Positions 1 through 5,848 of a stretch of 6,099 nt of DNA are shown here, one piece after another; positions within the stretch are counted from its first letter, which is position 1, and each line of letters starts with the position of its first letter. Source of the stretch: Alphaproteobacteria bacterium (GTDB lineage: Bacteria; Pseudomonadota; Alphaproteobacteria; Micavibrionales; SZUA-601). The position numbers were made by a program, and so were the translations under genes. The stretch lies in the NCBI GenBank assembly GCA_028290805.1, contig JAQGJA010000081.1, forward strand, positions 1 through 6,099, read 5' to 3'. The notes below the pieces were generated by a model. That model did no database searches, was not told where the DNA came from, and saw only the letters and a program-made list of their open reading frames with translations.

Positions 1-1
1 G

Positions 2-2638
2 CAAACCGCGCAGCTGACGCCGATGATGCAGCAATACTGGAATGTAAAGAACGAGCATCCCGATTGCCTGATCTTCTATCGCATGGGCGATTTTTACGAG
101 TTGTTTTTTGACGATGCCGTTGCCGCCGCCAAAGTGCTGGATATTGCATTGACCAAACGCGGCAAATCCGAAGGCACAGATATCCCGATGTGCGGCGTGC
201 CGTTTCATGCTTATGAGCAATATATGGGCAAACTGGTGCGCGCCGGTTTCCGCATCGCCATTTGCGAACAGGTCGAAACGGCGGAACAGGCAAAAGAACG
301 CGGCGGATATAAAGCCCTTGTCCGCCGCGAAGTTGTCCGAATTGTCACCCCCGGCACGGTGACCGAAGAAGCCTTGCTCGATGCGCGGGAAAATAATTAT
401 CTGGCCGTATTGTATCAGGACAGCCTGGCCTGGGCCGATTTGTCCACGGGCGAATTATGCGTGCAGCATCTGACCGATGCCAATAACGCATTGTCCATTT
501 TGCAGCCAAAGGAAATCCTGGTGCCGCAAGGTTTCAGTGAGGATTTCAGTGAATTTCATTTTTCCGGCACGGTAACGGAGCAACCCGCCGCGCGTTTCCA
601 AAGCGAGAATGGCGAACATAGATTAAAACAGGTTTTCAACGTCTCGCATCTGGAGGCGTTCGGCCAGTTCAGCAAGACGGATTTTGCCGCACTGGGTGCG
701 CTGATTGACTATATTGCCCTCACGCAAAAGAATGAGTCCATCGCCTTGCAACCGCCGACGCGGCACGCCGAGGATGATCTGTTGCTGATCGACGGGGCGA
801 CACGGCGCAATCTGGAACTGTGTCTGACGCTGCAGGGGCAGCGCAAGGGCAGTTTGCTGGATACAGTCGATCACACCGTTACCAATGCGGGCAGCCGTTT
901 ATTGCAGCGTCATTTCAATGCGCCACTGGCGAAAAGCGCGGCGATCAATGCGCGGCTGGATGCGGTGACCTGGACACTCGAGAATGCATCGGCGCGCAGA
1001 TCCCTGCGCCGGGCCTTGGAAATCTGTCCCGATATCGAACGCGCTTTATCGCGGCTGACTTTGGGGCGTGGCGGTCCGCGTGACCTTGCCGCCTTGCGCG
1101 ATGGTTTGTTGCAGGCCCAGGAAATCCGGCCTTTGCTGGAACATAATCCTTCCGCGCTTTTAATAGAAATTGCACAGAAACTTTTCCTGCCTGCCGCGCT
1201 TTGCGATGTCATTACCGATCTGCAAAAAGCGCTGAAAGACGAATTGCCGTTACTGACCCGTGATGGCGGATATATCGCTTCGGATTATTCCGCCGTGATC
1301 AATGAATTGCATTGCCTGCAAAATGACAGCAAGAAAATCATGGCGCAGTTACAGGCAAAATATGCGGCGGCCAGCGGCATCCCCACCTTAAAGATCAAGC
1401 ATAATCTAATCCTGGGCTTTTTTATCGAAGTCACTCCCAGCGTCGCCGATAAAGCCTTTCATACCACCGATCCCGAAAAAGGACCCGACAGCCGTTTATT
1501 CATCCACCGCCAAAGCCTTGCCACCGCTGCGCGCTTCACCACGGCAGAACTTGCCGAGCTGGATAAAAAGATTTCTGAAGCCGATGCAAGATGCCTGCAG
1601 GCCGAACTGGAAATATTCGATACCTTTATCGCCCGCATCCGCGAGCAGGCAACCACTATTCGCAGCATTGCCGAAGCTTTGGCGGCGCTGGATGTCATTG
1701 CGGGCTGGGGTGAATTGGCCAGTATACAAAATTATTCCCGGCCCCTGATCGATAACTCCCTTGCCTTCACTATCGAAAAAGGCCGCCATCCCGTGGTGGA
1801 AGCGGCGCTGAAATCCTCGGCGACGCAATTCACGCCCAATGATTGCGATCTTACCGATGCCCAGCGTTTATGGCTTCTCACCGGTCCAAACATGGCAGGG
1901 AAATCCACCTTTTTGCGCCAGAACGCCATCATCGCTTTCATGGCTCAGATCGGATCATACGTGCCCGCCGCATCGGCGCATATTGGTGTCGTGGATCGTT
2001 TGTTTTCCAGGGTCGGCGCTGCGGATGATCTGGCCCGGGGCAAATCGACCTTCATGGTTGAAATGGTCGAGACCGCCGCTATCGTGCACCAAGCCACAGC
2101 GCGCAGCCTGGTGATCCTGGATGAGATCGGACGCGGCACGGCGACCTTTGACGGCTTGTCTTTGGCGTGGTCTACGCTAGAGCATCTGCATAACGTTAAT
2201 AAATGCCGTGGCTTATTTGCAACGCATTACCATGAACTGACGCGGCTGGAAAATTCTTTGCCACAAATGCGCTGTTTCACGCTGAATATCCGTGAGTGGA
2301 AAAACGATATTATCTTTCTGCATGAAATAATTTCCGGCGTTGCGAATCGTTCCTATGGGCTGCATGTCGCTAAACTGGCCGGAATGCCAAAGGCTTTGCT
2401 TGCCCGCGCCCAGGTTTTGCTGCATGCACTGGAACAGAACTCGATTTCCCAAACACTGGATGAGAAAATTGTCAATATGCCGCTATTCACATCCGTGCAA
2501 AATAATCTGCCAGAGACAAATGTGGAAAAACATCCTATTGTCATGGCACTGACGGAAATCGAGCCGGATCACTTGTCCCCTCGTGAAGCCCTTGAAATCC
2601 TGTTCAGCCTGAAACATAAACTTAATGGAGACATCTAA
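2..2638 (+). CDS. mutS: DNA mismatch repair protein MutS (5' end outside the window)
   Basis: MutS is the cytoplasmic ATPase that binds mismatches and small insertion/deletion loops and recruits MutL. Numbering from the Met at base 23: the mismatch-reading motif F24-Y-E26 lies in GDFYELF. The P-loop GPNMAGKST is at 621-629, the STFMVEM motif at 675-681, Walker B LVILDEIGRGT at 696-706 (D700, E701) and the ATHYHEL histidine at 735. NMPLF at 818-822 resembles a beta-clamp binding motif, and the C-terminal LSPREALEILFSLKHKL resembles the dimer/tetramer-forming tail of known MutS proteins. The frame stays open to the window edge and reads QTAQLTPMMQQY. TPMMQQY is conserved inside MutS (E. coli has HTPMMQQY at about residue 10), so the Met at 23 is not the real start and at least a few residues are missing. 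The visible length, about 878 aa, fits the family. No frameshift or missing key residue is seen. The stop TAA overlaps the next start codon. Confidence 0.97.
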   Translation, partial: QTAQLTPMMQQYWNVKNEHPDCLIFYRMGDFYELFFDDAVAAAKVLDIALTKRGKSEGTDIPMCGVPFHAYEQYMGKLVRAGFRIAICEQVETAEQAKERGGYKALVRREVVRIVTPGTVTEEALLDARENNYLAVLYQDSLAWADLSTGELCVQHLTDANNALSILQPKEILVPQGFSEDFSEFHFSGTVTEQPAARFQSENGEHRLKQVFNVSHLEAFGQFSKTDFAALGALIDYIALTQKNESIALQPPTRHAEDDLLLIDGATRRNLELCLTLQGQRKGSLLDTVDHTVTNAGSRLLQRHFNAPLAKSAAINARLDAVTWTLENASARRSLRRALEICPDIERALSRLTLGRGGPRDLAALRDGLLQAQEIRPLLEHNPSALLIEIAQKLFLPAALCDVITDLQKALKDELPLLTRDGGYIASDYSAVINELHCLQNDSKKIMAQLQAKYAAASGIPTLKIKHNLILGFFIEVTPSVADKAFHTTDPEKGPDSRLFIHRQSLATAARFTTAELAELDKKISEADARCLQAELEIFDTFIARIREQATTIRSIAEALAALDVIAGWGELASIQNYSRPLIDNSLAFTIEKGRHPVVEAALKSSATQFTPNDCDLTDAQRLWLLTGPNMAGKSTFLRQNAIIAFMAQIGSYVPAASAHIGVVDRLFSRVGAADDLARGKSTFMVEMVETAAIVHQATARSLVILDEIGRGTATFDGLSLAWSTLEHLHNVNKCRGLFATHYHELTRLENSLPQMRCFTLNIREWKNDIIFLHEIISGVANRSYGLHVAKLAGMPKALLARAQVLLHALEQNSISQTLDEKIVNMPLFTSVQNNLPETNVEKHPIVMALTEIEPDHLSPREALEILFSLKHKLNGDI
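2627..2630 (+). promoter_or_regulatory. Ribosome binding site of the entericidin-like gene, inside the mutS 3' end
   Basis: GGAG lies 7 nt before the ATG at 2638 and inside the last codons of mutS. With the TAATG stop/start overlap, this supports translation of the small lipoprotein from the mutS message. It also supports 2638 as the start of a gene that might be missed because of its size. Confidence 0.7.
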
Positions 2639-2778
2639 TGCGTATTTTATTATCTACTCTGGCTATTTTGGCCGTTACTTTCTCCCTCAGCGCTTGCAAC
2701 ACTGTTGACGGCGCCGGTGAAGACATGGCTGCAGGCGGCCACGCTGTATCGCGCACAGCCCGTGACGTACAACACTAA
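2638..2778 (+). CDS. Entericidin A/B family small lipoprotein
   Basis: This 46-aa protein begins with a short lipoprotein signal peptide (MRILLSTLAILAVTFSLSAC). The lipobox is L17-S-A-C20, so processing by signal peptidase II should leave a lipidated mature peptide of about 27 residues. The mature start CNTVDGAGEDMAAGG matches the entericidin pattern C-N-T-x-x-G-x-G-x-D-x-x-x-x-G. In E. coli, EcnA and EcnB form an antidote/toxin lipoprotein pair linked to stationary-phase lysis. Many alphaproteobacteria carry single copies whose role is not well defined, so a toxic function should not be assumed. No partner entericidin is seen here. The start is supported by GGAG 7 nt upstream and by the one-base overlap with the mutS stop. 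The mature part contains Arg and His, so it is not strongly acidic. A permease gene follows 28 bp downstream. Confidence 0.85.
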   Translation: MRILLSTLAILAVTFSLSACNTVDGAGEDMAAGGHAVSRTARDVQH

Positions 2779-2792
2779 TTATTAACCAACTG

Positions 2793-2799
2793 AAGGGAG
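2793..2799 (+). promoter_or_regulatory. Ribosome binding site of the permease gene
   Basis: AAGGGAG ends 7 nt before the ATG at 2807 and fixes that codon as the start. No convincing promoter fits in the 28-bp gap after the lipoprotein gene, which suggests transcription from upstream. Confidence 0.75.
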
Positions 2800-2806
2800 C
2801 CCTTAT

Positions 2807-4210
2807 ATGGCCGTATCTCGTTTTTTTCGCCGTAAGTTACTTGTAGCAGAAGGGTTGGAAATCGAGACAGGTCTTAAAAGGACGCTCTCTTCAGTTGACC
2901 TTATACTCCTGGGTGTCGGCGGCATTATTGGCGCCGGCATCTTTGTTTTAACGGGACAGGCCGCAGCCCTCCATTCCGGCCCTGCCATTTTGATTTCCTT
3001 TATCCTTGCCGGCATCGCCTGCGGCCTTGCCGCCTATTGCTACAGCGAACTGGCCTCGATGATCCCGGTTGCGGGCAGCGCTTATACCTATGCCTATGTT
3101 GCCTTTGGTGAAGTGATTGCCTGGGTCATCGGCTGGGCGTTGATTTTGGAATTTTCCCTTGGCGCGGCCACCGTAGCCATCGGCTGGTCCGGATATTTAT
3201 CCAGCTTTCTGGAAGGCCTGGGCTTTGCCATTCCACCTTATTTAAAAACGGCCTTTTCGGTGAGCGTTGATGGCGGCATCAATCTGCCTGCCACGCTTGT
3301 CGTCCTGGCCTTGACCTGGGTATTGTCGCGCGGGATCAAGGTTTCGTCGATTTTGAACATGGTCATTGTTGCTGTCAAAGTCACCGTCATTCTGGTTTTC
3401 GTCGCGGCTGGTGCGGGTTACATCAACCCCGAAAATTACCACCCCTTTATGCCTTTCGGCTTTAACGGCGTGGTGAGTGGGGCGGCCGTGATCTTCTTCG
3501 CCTATATCGGCTTTGACATCGTCGCAACCCTGGCCCAGGAAACCAAAAACCCCCAGCGCGATGTACCGATCGGCATTTTGGGCTCGCTGGGAATTTGCAC
3601 CGTGCTGTATCTGGCGGTTGCCGCCGTATTGGTCGGGGTAATTTCCTATACCGAACTGAATGTCCCCGCCCCCATTGCCACCGCGTTGGATTCGATCCAG
3701 CTTGGCATCCTCTCCCCCATTATCAAGATCGGCGCGATTGCCGGCCTGACCACGGCCATGCTGGGTTTATTGCTGGGTCAGAACCGGATTTTCTATGCCA
3801 TGGGCCGCGACGGGTTGCTGCCCCAGTGGGCCGCGAAAATCAGTCCTCGCACCGGCACGCCCTATATCACCACCTGGGTGGTCGGCATTTTCGTGGCACT
3901 GATCTCGGGCCTCAGCCCGATTGGCAAGGTCAGCGAACTGGTTAGCATTGGCACGCTTTTCGCCTTTTCCCTCGTCTGCGGCGGTGTGCTGATCCTGCGC
4001 TATACCCAGCCTAACGCCCCGCGCGTCTTCAAAGTGCCCTTCTTCCCCCTGCTGCCTATCCTTGGGGTTCTGGCTAATCTGTACCTGATGATCGGCCTTC
4101 CCCAGGTCACCTGGTCATATTTCCTGTACTGGGCCATACTGGGCCTTGCGATCTATCTGTTCTATGGGCAAAGACACAGTTTGCTGAACCGTGCCAAGGA
4201 ATTAGTTTAA
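2807..4210 (+). CDS. APC-superfamily amino acid permease, cationic amino acid transporter (CAT) type
   Basis: This 467-aa inner-membrane protein probably imports amino acids by proton-coupled or exchange transport. About 12 hydrophobic segments are visible, near residues 30-50, 58-78, 95-118, 121-137, 160-203 (two), 223-243, 255-279, 302-324, 352-369, 377-397, 414-431 and 436-453; the precise count around 95-203 is uncertain. The first membrane segment holds GGIIGAGIFVLTG (38-50), the broken-helix substrate site typical of APC proteins. YSELASMIPVAGSAYTYAY (79-97), FAYIGFDIVATLAQETKNPQ (231-250) followed by R-D-V-P, and GQNRIFYAMGRDGLLP (324-339) are signatures of the CAT/YfnA-like branch. 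The length and N-terminal basic stretch (FFRRKLL) fit bacterial members. The exact substrate cannot be read from the sequence; basic amino acids are only one option for this branch. It sits 28 bp after the entericidin-like gene, probably in the same transcript. No clear terminator follows the stop. Confidence 0.92.
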   Translation: MAVSRFFRRKLLVAEGLEIETGLKRTLSSVDLILLGVGGIIGAGIFVLTGQAAALHSGPAILISFILAGIACGLAAYCYSELASMIPVAGSAYTYAYVAFGEVIAWVIGWALILEFSLGAATVAIGWSGYLSSFLEGLGFAIPPYLKTAFSVSVDGGINLPATLVVLALTWVLSRGIKVSSILNMVIVAVKVTVILVFVAAGAGYINPENYHPFMPFGFNGVVSGAAVIFFAYIGFDIVATLAQETKNPQRDVPIGILGSLGICTVLYLAVAAVLVGVISYTELNVPAPIATALDSIQLGILSPIIKIGAIAGLTTAMLGLLLGQNRIFYAMGRDGLLPQWAAKISPRTGTPYITTWVVGIFVALISGLSPIGKVSELVSIGTLFAFSLVCGGVLILRYTQPNAPRVFKVPFFPLLPILGVLANLYLMIGLPQVTWSYFLYWAILGLAIYLFYGQRHSLLNRAKELV

Positions 4211-4218
4211 GTTATAGC

Positions 4219-4250
4219 TTGACGCAGGATTAGATTACATAGATTACTAT
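4219..4250 (+). promoter_or_regulatory. Weak promoter candidate before the decayed gene, with a 9-bp tandem repeat
   Basis: TTGACG (4219-4224) is a good -35 match. Possible -10 boxes are TAGATT (4240-4245, 15-bp spacer) and TACTAT (4245-4250, 20-bp spacer), neither at ideal spacing. The same stretch holds an imperfect 9-bp tandem repeat (TAGATTACA, TAGATTACT at 4231-4248). A weak ribosome binding site, AAGGAT, lies just before the ATG at 4269. Confidence 0.25.
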
Positions 4251-4268
4251 TACCTTATAAGGATTAAG

Positions 4269-4639
4269 ATGTTTAAATCCATTTTACCTGCTCTTACGCT
4301 ATGTTTTTCACAGCTCGAGGCCCCCGCCCAGTCAAAAAACCCGTCACCCGTGACAAAAACCTCTGCCAAAATGGCACGGATAACCGATTACCAACCTGAC
4401 CTAGGCCCCTTTTACAAATCGATGAATCCAAGGGTTTCAAGGGTTTTATCGCGCCCTAGGTAAGTTTCATCGAGAAGGACGGCAAAGTCGATACTTTTGT
4501 CCTGACGACATTCTATAAAAAATTTACCGGCTATCAGCTGATAAACGAGACGGTCCTGTTGCACGAACAAGGCAAAGGCGGACCTTCTTATACAGACAAA
4601 GACGTTGCTGCCGTTTTTCACAATGTCCCGCGAAGATAG
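4269..4639 (+). pseudogene. Probable decayed gene for a small secreted protein of unknown family
   Basis: An ORF opens at ATG 4269 with a possible signal peptide (MFKSILPALTLCFSQLEAPA, then QS) and ends after 64 codons at TAA 4461. Its last residues (MNPRVSRVLSRPR) look like out-of-frame text. From about 4406 the frame one base back reads sensibly (LLQIDESKGFKGFIAP), meets TAG at 4457, then continues as VSFIEKDGKVDTFVLTTFYK and on to TAG 4637. No ATG, GTG or TTG stands at the head of that second part, so it cannot easily be an independent gene. The simplest reading is one gene of about 120 codons broken by a one-base loss near 4395-4415 and by a nonsense change at 4457 (TGG to TAG would restore Trp). 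Alternatively the second frame was used throughout; it then also carries TGA at 4397. The minus strand has an open 69-codon GTG frame here, which reads less like a protein. I do not recognise the family. Confidence 0.5.
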
Positions 4640-4647
4640 GGTTCCCG

Positions 4648-4776
4648 ATGTTAACCCAGGTTATAACCTATGCCTGGGTAAACGATGCATGGTTCGATAC
4701 AAATGCAGATAAAAAATATGTTAATGTATATTGGCTGGTTTACAAAATGATCCTAGTTCTCAAATACACGAATTAG
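4648..4776 (+). CDS. Possible 42-aa ORF, unknown, perhaps a further piece of the decayed gene
   Basis: ATG 4648 to TAG 4774-4776 encodes 42 residues rich in aromatic and charged residues, including TYAWVNDAWFDTNADKKYVN followed by VYWLVYK. AGGG lies 6 nt upstream, a modest ribosome binding site. The frame is one base back from that of the second half of the decayed gene, so it may be a tail of that gene after another one-base loss. It may also be chance in A/T-rich DNA, or a real small gene. No family is recognised and no signal peptide is seen. Confidence 0.2.
   Translation: MLTQVITYAWVNDAWFDTNADKKYVNVYWLVYKMILVLKYTN
4654..4679. repeat. Inverted repeat with a nested perfect 12-bp palindrome
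   Basis: Arms ACCCAGG (4654-4660) and CCTGGGT (4673-4679) are perfect 7-bp inverted repeats. Inside and overlapping the left arm, AGGTTATAACCT (4658-4669) is a perfect 12-bp palindrome. The two structures exclude each other. There is no T-run after the right arm, so this is not a standard intrinsic terminator for the + strand. It could be a protein-binding site or a chance structure. Confidence 0.5.
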
Positions 4777-4804
4777 ACAAATCTGCAAAACCATATTATT
4801 TGCC

Positions 4805-5392
4805 TTAAAACAAACTCGCATACAGCGCAGCGTTATAATTAACTGGTACTGCAACATACCCGGCATAATAAATCGGTCCGTTGCCCGCTTTCGCCGCATT
4901 CCGCGTGGCCTTGACTGGCGCAAGGAAACTCTGGCTCGCCTGTGCGAGGACAGAGGATACCGGTGCCTTGGCCCGGGCAACAATCGGGGCGGCGTTATGC
5001 TGTGCGTGTACCTGGGTTTTCATACCGTACAGAAAAACGATACAGCAAAAACCGACGATGCAGGCGGAAAACATCATGCCCAGTGTTTCGCGCCGGAAAC
5101 GGAGGCGCGTGGGGCGCGTACGGGGCGCTTTTGGCGGGGCGGTGGCCGGACGCGGCTGGGCGCGGTATTCGCGTTCCAGTCGGGCGATACAATGATCGTA
5201 ATCGCGGCGCTTTTCCGGATCTGATAGCACGCCATAAGAAACATTGATCCCCGCCATGCGGTCATGCGCCCGTGTGTCGCCGGGATTGCGGTCAGGGTGG
5301 TGCTGGCGCGACAGAGAACGATAGGCCAGCCGGATCACCTCGGGCGATGCATTGCGCGGAATATTCAACGTATCATATAAGGTTGTCGGCAT
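4805..5392 (-). CDS. Membrane-anchored J-domain protein (DnaJ-type co-chaperone, class C)
   Basis: From ATG (5392-5390) this is 195 aa. Residues about 3-66 form a J domain: TLYDTLNIPRNASPEVIRLA, then YRSLSRQHHPDRNPG with the HPD tripeptide at 32-34 (bases 5291-5299), then INVSYGVLSDPEKRRDYD. HPD is the contact that stimulates DnaK ATPase. A basic linker (TRPTRLRFRRE) precedes one membrane segment (LGMMFSACIVGFCCIVFLYG, about 104-123), which contains three cysteines. By the positive-inside rule the J domain is cytoplasmic and the last 70 or so residues are periplasmic. That tail is Ala-rich, then ends in aromatic PIYYAGYVAVPVNYNAALYA and finally SLF; I know no domain for it. There is no Gly/Phe region or zinc finger, so it is not DnaJ proper. 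A TTG at 5410 would add six residues; ATG is preferred as the usual codon, although its GGGGA is rather far away (11 nt). It is divergent from the small membrane protein gene at 5585. Confidence 0.85.
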   Translation of the reverse strand: MPTTLYDTLNIPRNASPEVIRLAYRSLSRQHHPDRNPGDTRAHDRMAGINVSYGVLSDPEKRRDYDHCIARLEREYRAQPRPATAPPKAPRTRPTRLRFRRETLGMMFSACIVGFCCIVFLYGMKTQVHAQHNAAPIVARAKAPVSSVLAQASQSFLAPVKATRNAAKAGNGPIYYAGYVAVPVNYNAALYASLF

Positions 5393-5424
5393 GTAAGCGG
5401 CATTCCCCAAAAGCCTGAGAAACC

Positions 5425-5430
5425 ATTTTA
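5425..5430 (-). promoter_or_regulatory. Candidate -10 box for the J-protein gene
   Basis: On the minus strand this reads TAAAAT, five of six matches to the -10 consensus. No good -35 box is seen at 16-19 bp. A start point near 5418 would leave a leader of about 25 nt before ATG 5392 but only about 8 nt before TTG 5410, which slightly favours the ATG. No heat-shock promoter pattern is visible. Confidence 0.25.
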
Positions 5431-5572
5431 ACAGATTCGGCCTTTATTTTCTGTAACTTTCTTGGGCAACTCTTACAACGGCTTTACATTACCGCCGCTG
5501 CTTGGCATGGAATCTTTATGAAGGCCAACGCATTGTGCAAGGGAAGCTTTTAATCGCTTAATTTAATCAAAA

Positions 5573-5576
5573 AGGA
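5573..5576 (+). promoter_or_regulatory. Ribosome binding site of the 67-aa membrane protein gene
   Basis: AGGA (within AAAAAGGAA) lies 8 nt before ATG 5585, an ordinary strong site. The 190-bp gap between this gene and the divergent J-protein gene must hold promoters for both, but I cannot pick a convincing pair of boxes for this one. Confidence 0.7.
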
Positions 5577-5584
5577 ATATTAAC

Positions 5585-5788
5585 ATGGCTGAACAAAATC
5601 AAAACCAGGATAACTCTGCAACCGGCGGCATGCTGGTAATCTTAGGCATCGTCGTTGCTCTTGGACTGGTCTATTTCGCTTATACGCAAGGCATGTTCGG
5701 CGGCAAGACCGACATCAATGTCAATATGCCGAATGTCGAAGCGCCAAAAGTAAGCGCCCCTGACGTTGCACCCGATGCAGCCAAATAA
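5585..5788 (+). CDS. Small single-pass membrane protein, unknown function
   Basis: This 67-aa protein has a polar Gln/Asn-rich N-terminus (MAEQNQNQDNSATGG), one membrane segment (about 15-34, GMLVILGIVVALGLVYFAYT) and a 30-residue tail. The tail starts with GGKTDINVNMPNVEAPKVSA and ends in a Pro/Ala/Asp-rich stretch. No Arg or Lys precedes the membrane segment and one Lys follows it, so topology is uncertain. Small proteins of this layout with alternating Asp/Asn/Val tails (DINVN) occur in proteobacteria, but I know of no assigned role. The start is supported by AGGA at 8 nt, and a strong intrinsic terminator follows the stop by 18 bp, so this is very likely an expressed gene. A second single-pass membrane protein gene follows on the same strand. 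Confidence 0.8.
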   Translation: MAEQNQNQDNSATGGMLVILGIVVALGLVYFAYTQGMFGGKTDINVNMPNVEAPKVSAPDVAPDAAK

Positions 5789-5789
5789 T
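5760..5789 (+). promoter_or_regulatory. Weak promoter candidate upstream of the terminator hairpin
   Basis: CTGACG (5760-5765) and AATAAT (5784-5789) are separated by 18 bp, with four and five matches to consensus. If used, transcription would start near 5796, so the hairpin at 5807-5831 would sit in the leader of the gene at 5849. The match lies within the end of the previous coding region and may be chance. Confidence 0.2.
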
Positions 5790-5806
5790 ACGAATACTAA
5801 TTAACG

Positions 5807-5833
5807 AAAAGGCCGCATTTTGCGGCCTTTTTT
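5807..5833 (+). terminator. Strong rho-independent terminator
   Basis: Perfect stem AAAAGGCCGC (5807-5816) with GCGGCCTTTT (5822-5831), loop ATTTT, and a run of six T (5828-5833). It lies 18 bp after the stop of the 67-aa membrane protein gene. The T-run continues without a gap into the ribosome binding site of the next gene. On the minus strand the hairpin is followed by only four T. Confidence 0.92.
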
Positions 5834-5834
5834 A

Positions 5835-5840
5835 AAGGAG
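5835..5840 (+). promoter_or_regulatory. Ribosome binding site directly after the terminator
   Basis: AAGGAG, a near-perfect anti-Shine-Dalgarno match, lies 8 nt before ATG 5849 and two bases after the terminator's T-run. It decides the start of the next gene. Confidence 0.8.
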
Positions 5841-5848
5841 ATTTATCG

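Larger units (their letters stand above)
4640..4804. other. A/T-rich spacer between the decayed gene and the J-protein gene
   Basis: Apart from the nested palindrome and the uncertain 42-codon ORF, I see no gene, RNA or terminator. The J-protein gene reads into this spacer from the right with no strong hairpin plus T-run after its stop; only a 5-bp stem (GCAAA/TTTGC near 4785-4803) is present. Confidence 0.4.

Noticed and set aside
623..2544. Several 60-110 codon ORFs in other frames and on the minus strand across mutS
   Set aside because: They lie wholly inside mutS, have low-complexity Arg/Ala/Ser-rich translations and no ribosome binding sites; they are shadows of the main frame.
3595..3945. 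116-codon + strand ORF inside the permease gene
   Set aside because: Its His/Arg/Gly-rich translation is typical of a shifted frame of a GC-rich membrane protein gene, and the permease frame is intact.
4412..4621. 69-codon minus-strand ORF with GTG start opposite the decayed gene
   Set aside because: It has only a poor ribosome binding site and a less protein-like translation than the + strand segments; kept only as an alternative explanation.
4654..4679. Inverted repeat as a terminator for the decayed gene
   Set aside because: No T-run follows on the + strand and the 12-nt loop is large; recorded as a repeat instead.
4881..5247. Overlapping + strand ORFs of 75-104 codons across the J-protein gene
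   Set aside because: They are antisense to a clear J domain with HPD and read as Arg/Gly/Ala-rich shadow sequence.
5502..5519. Possible sigma-54 promoter (TTGGCAT followed by CTTTAT)
   Set aside because: The -24 half is partly right but the -12 half lacks the required GC, so it does not meet the consensus.
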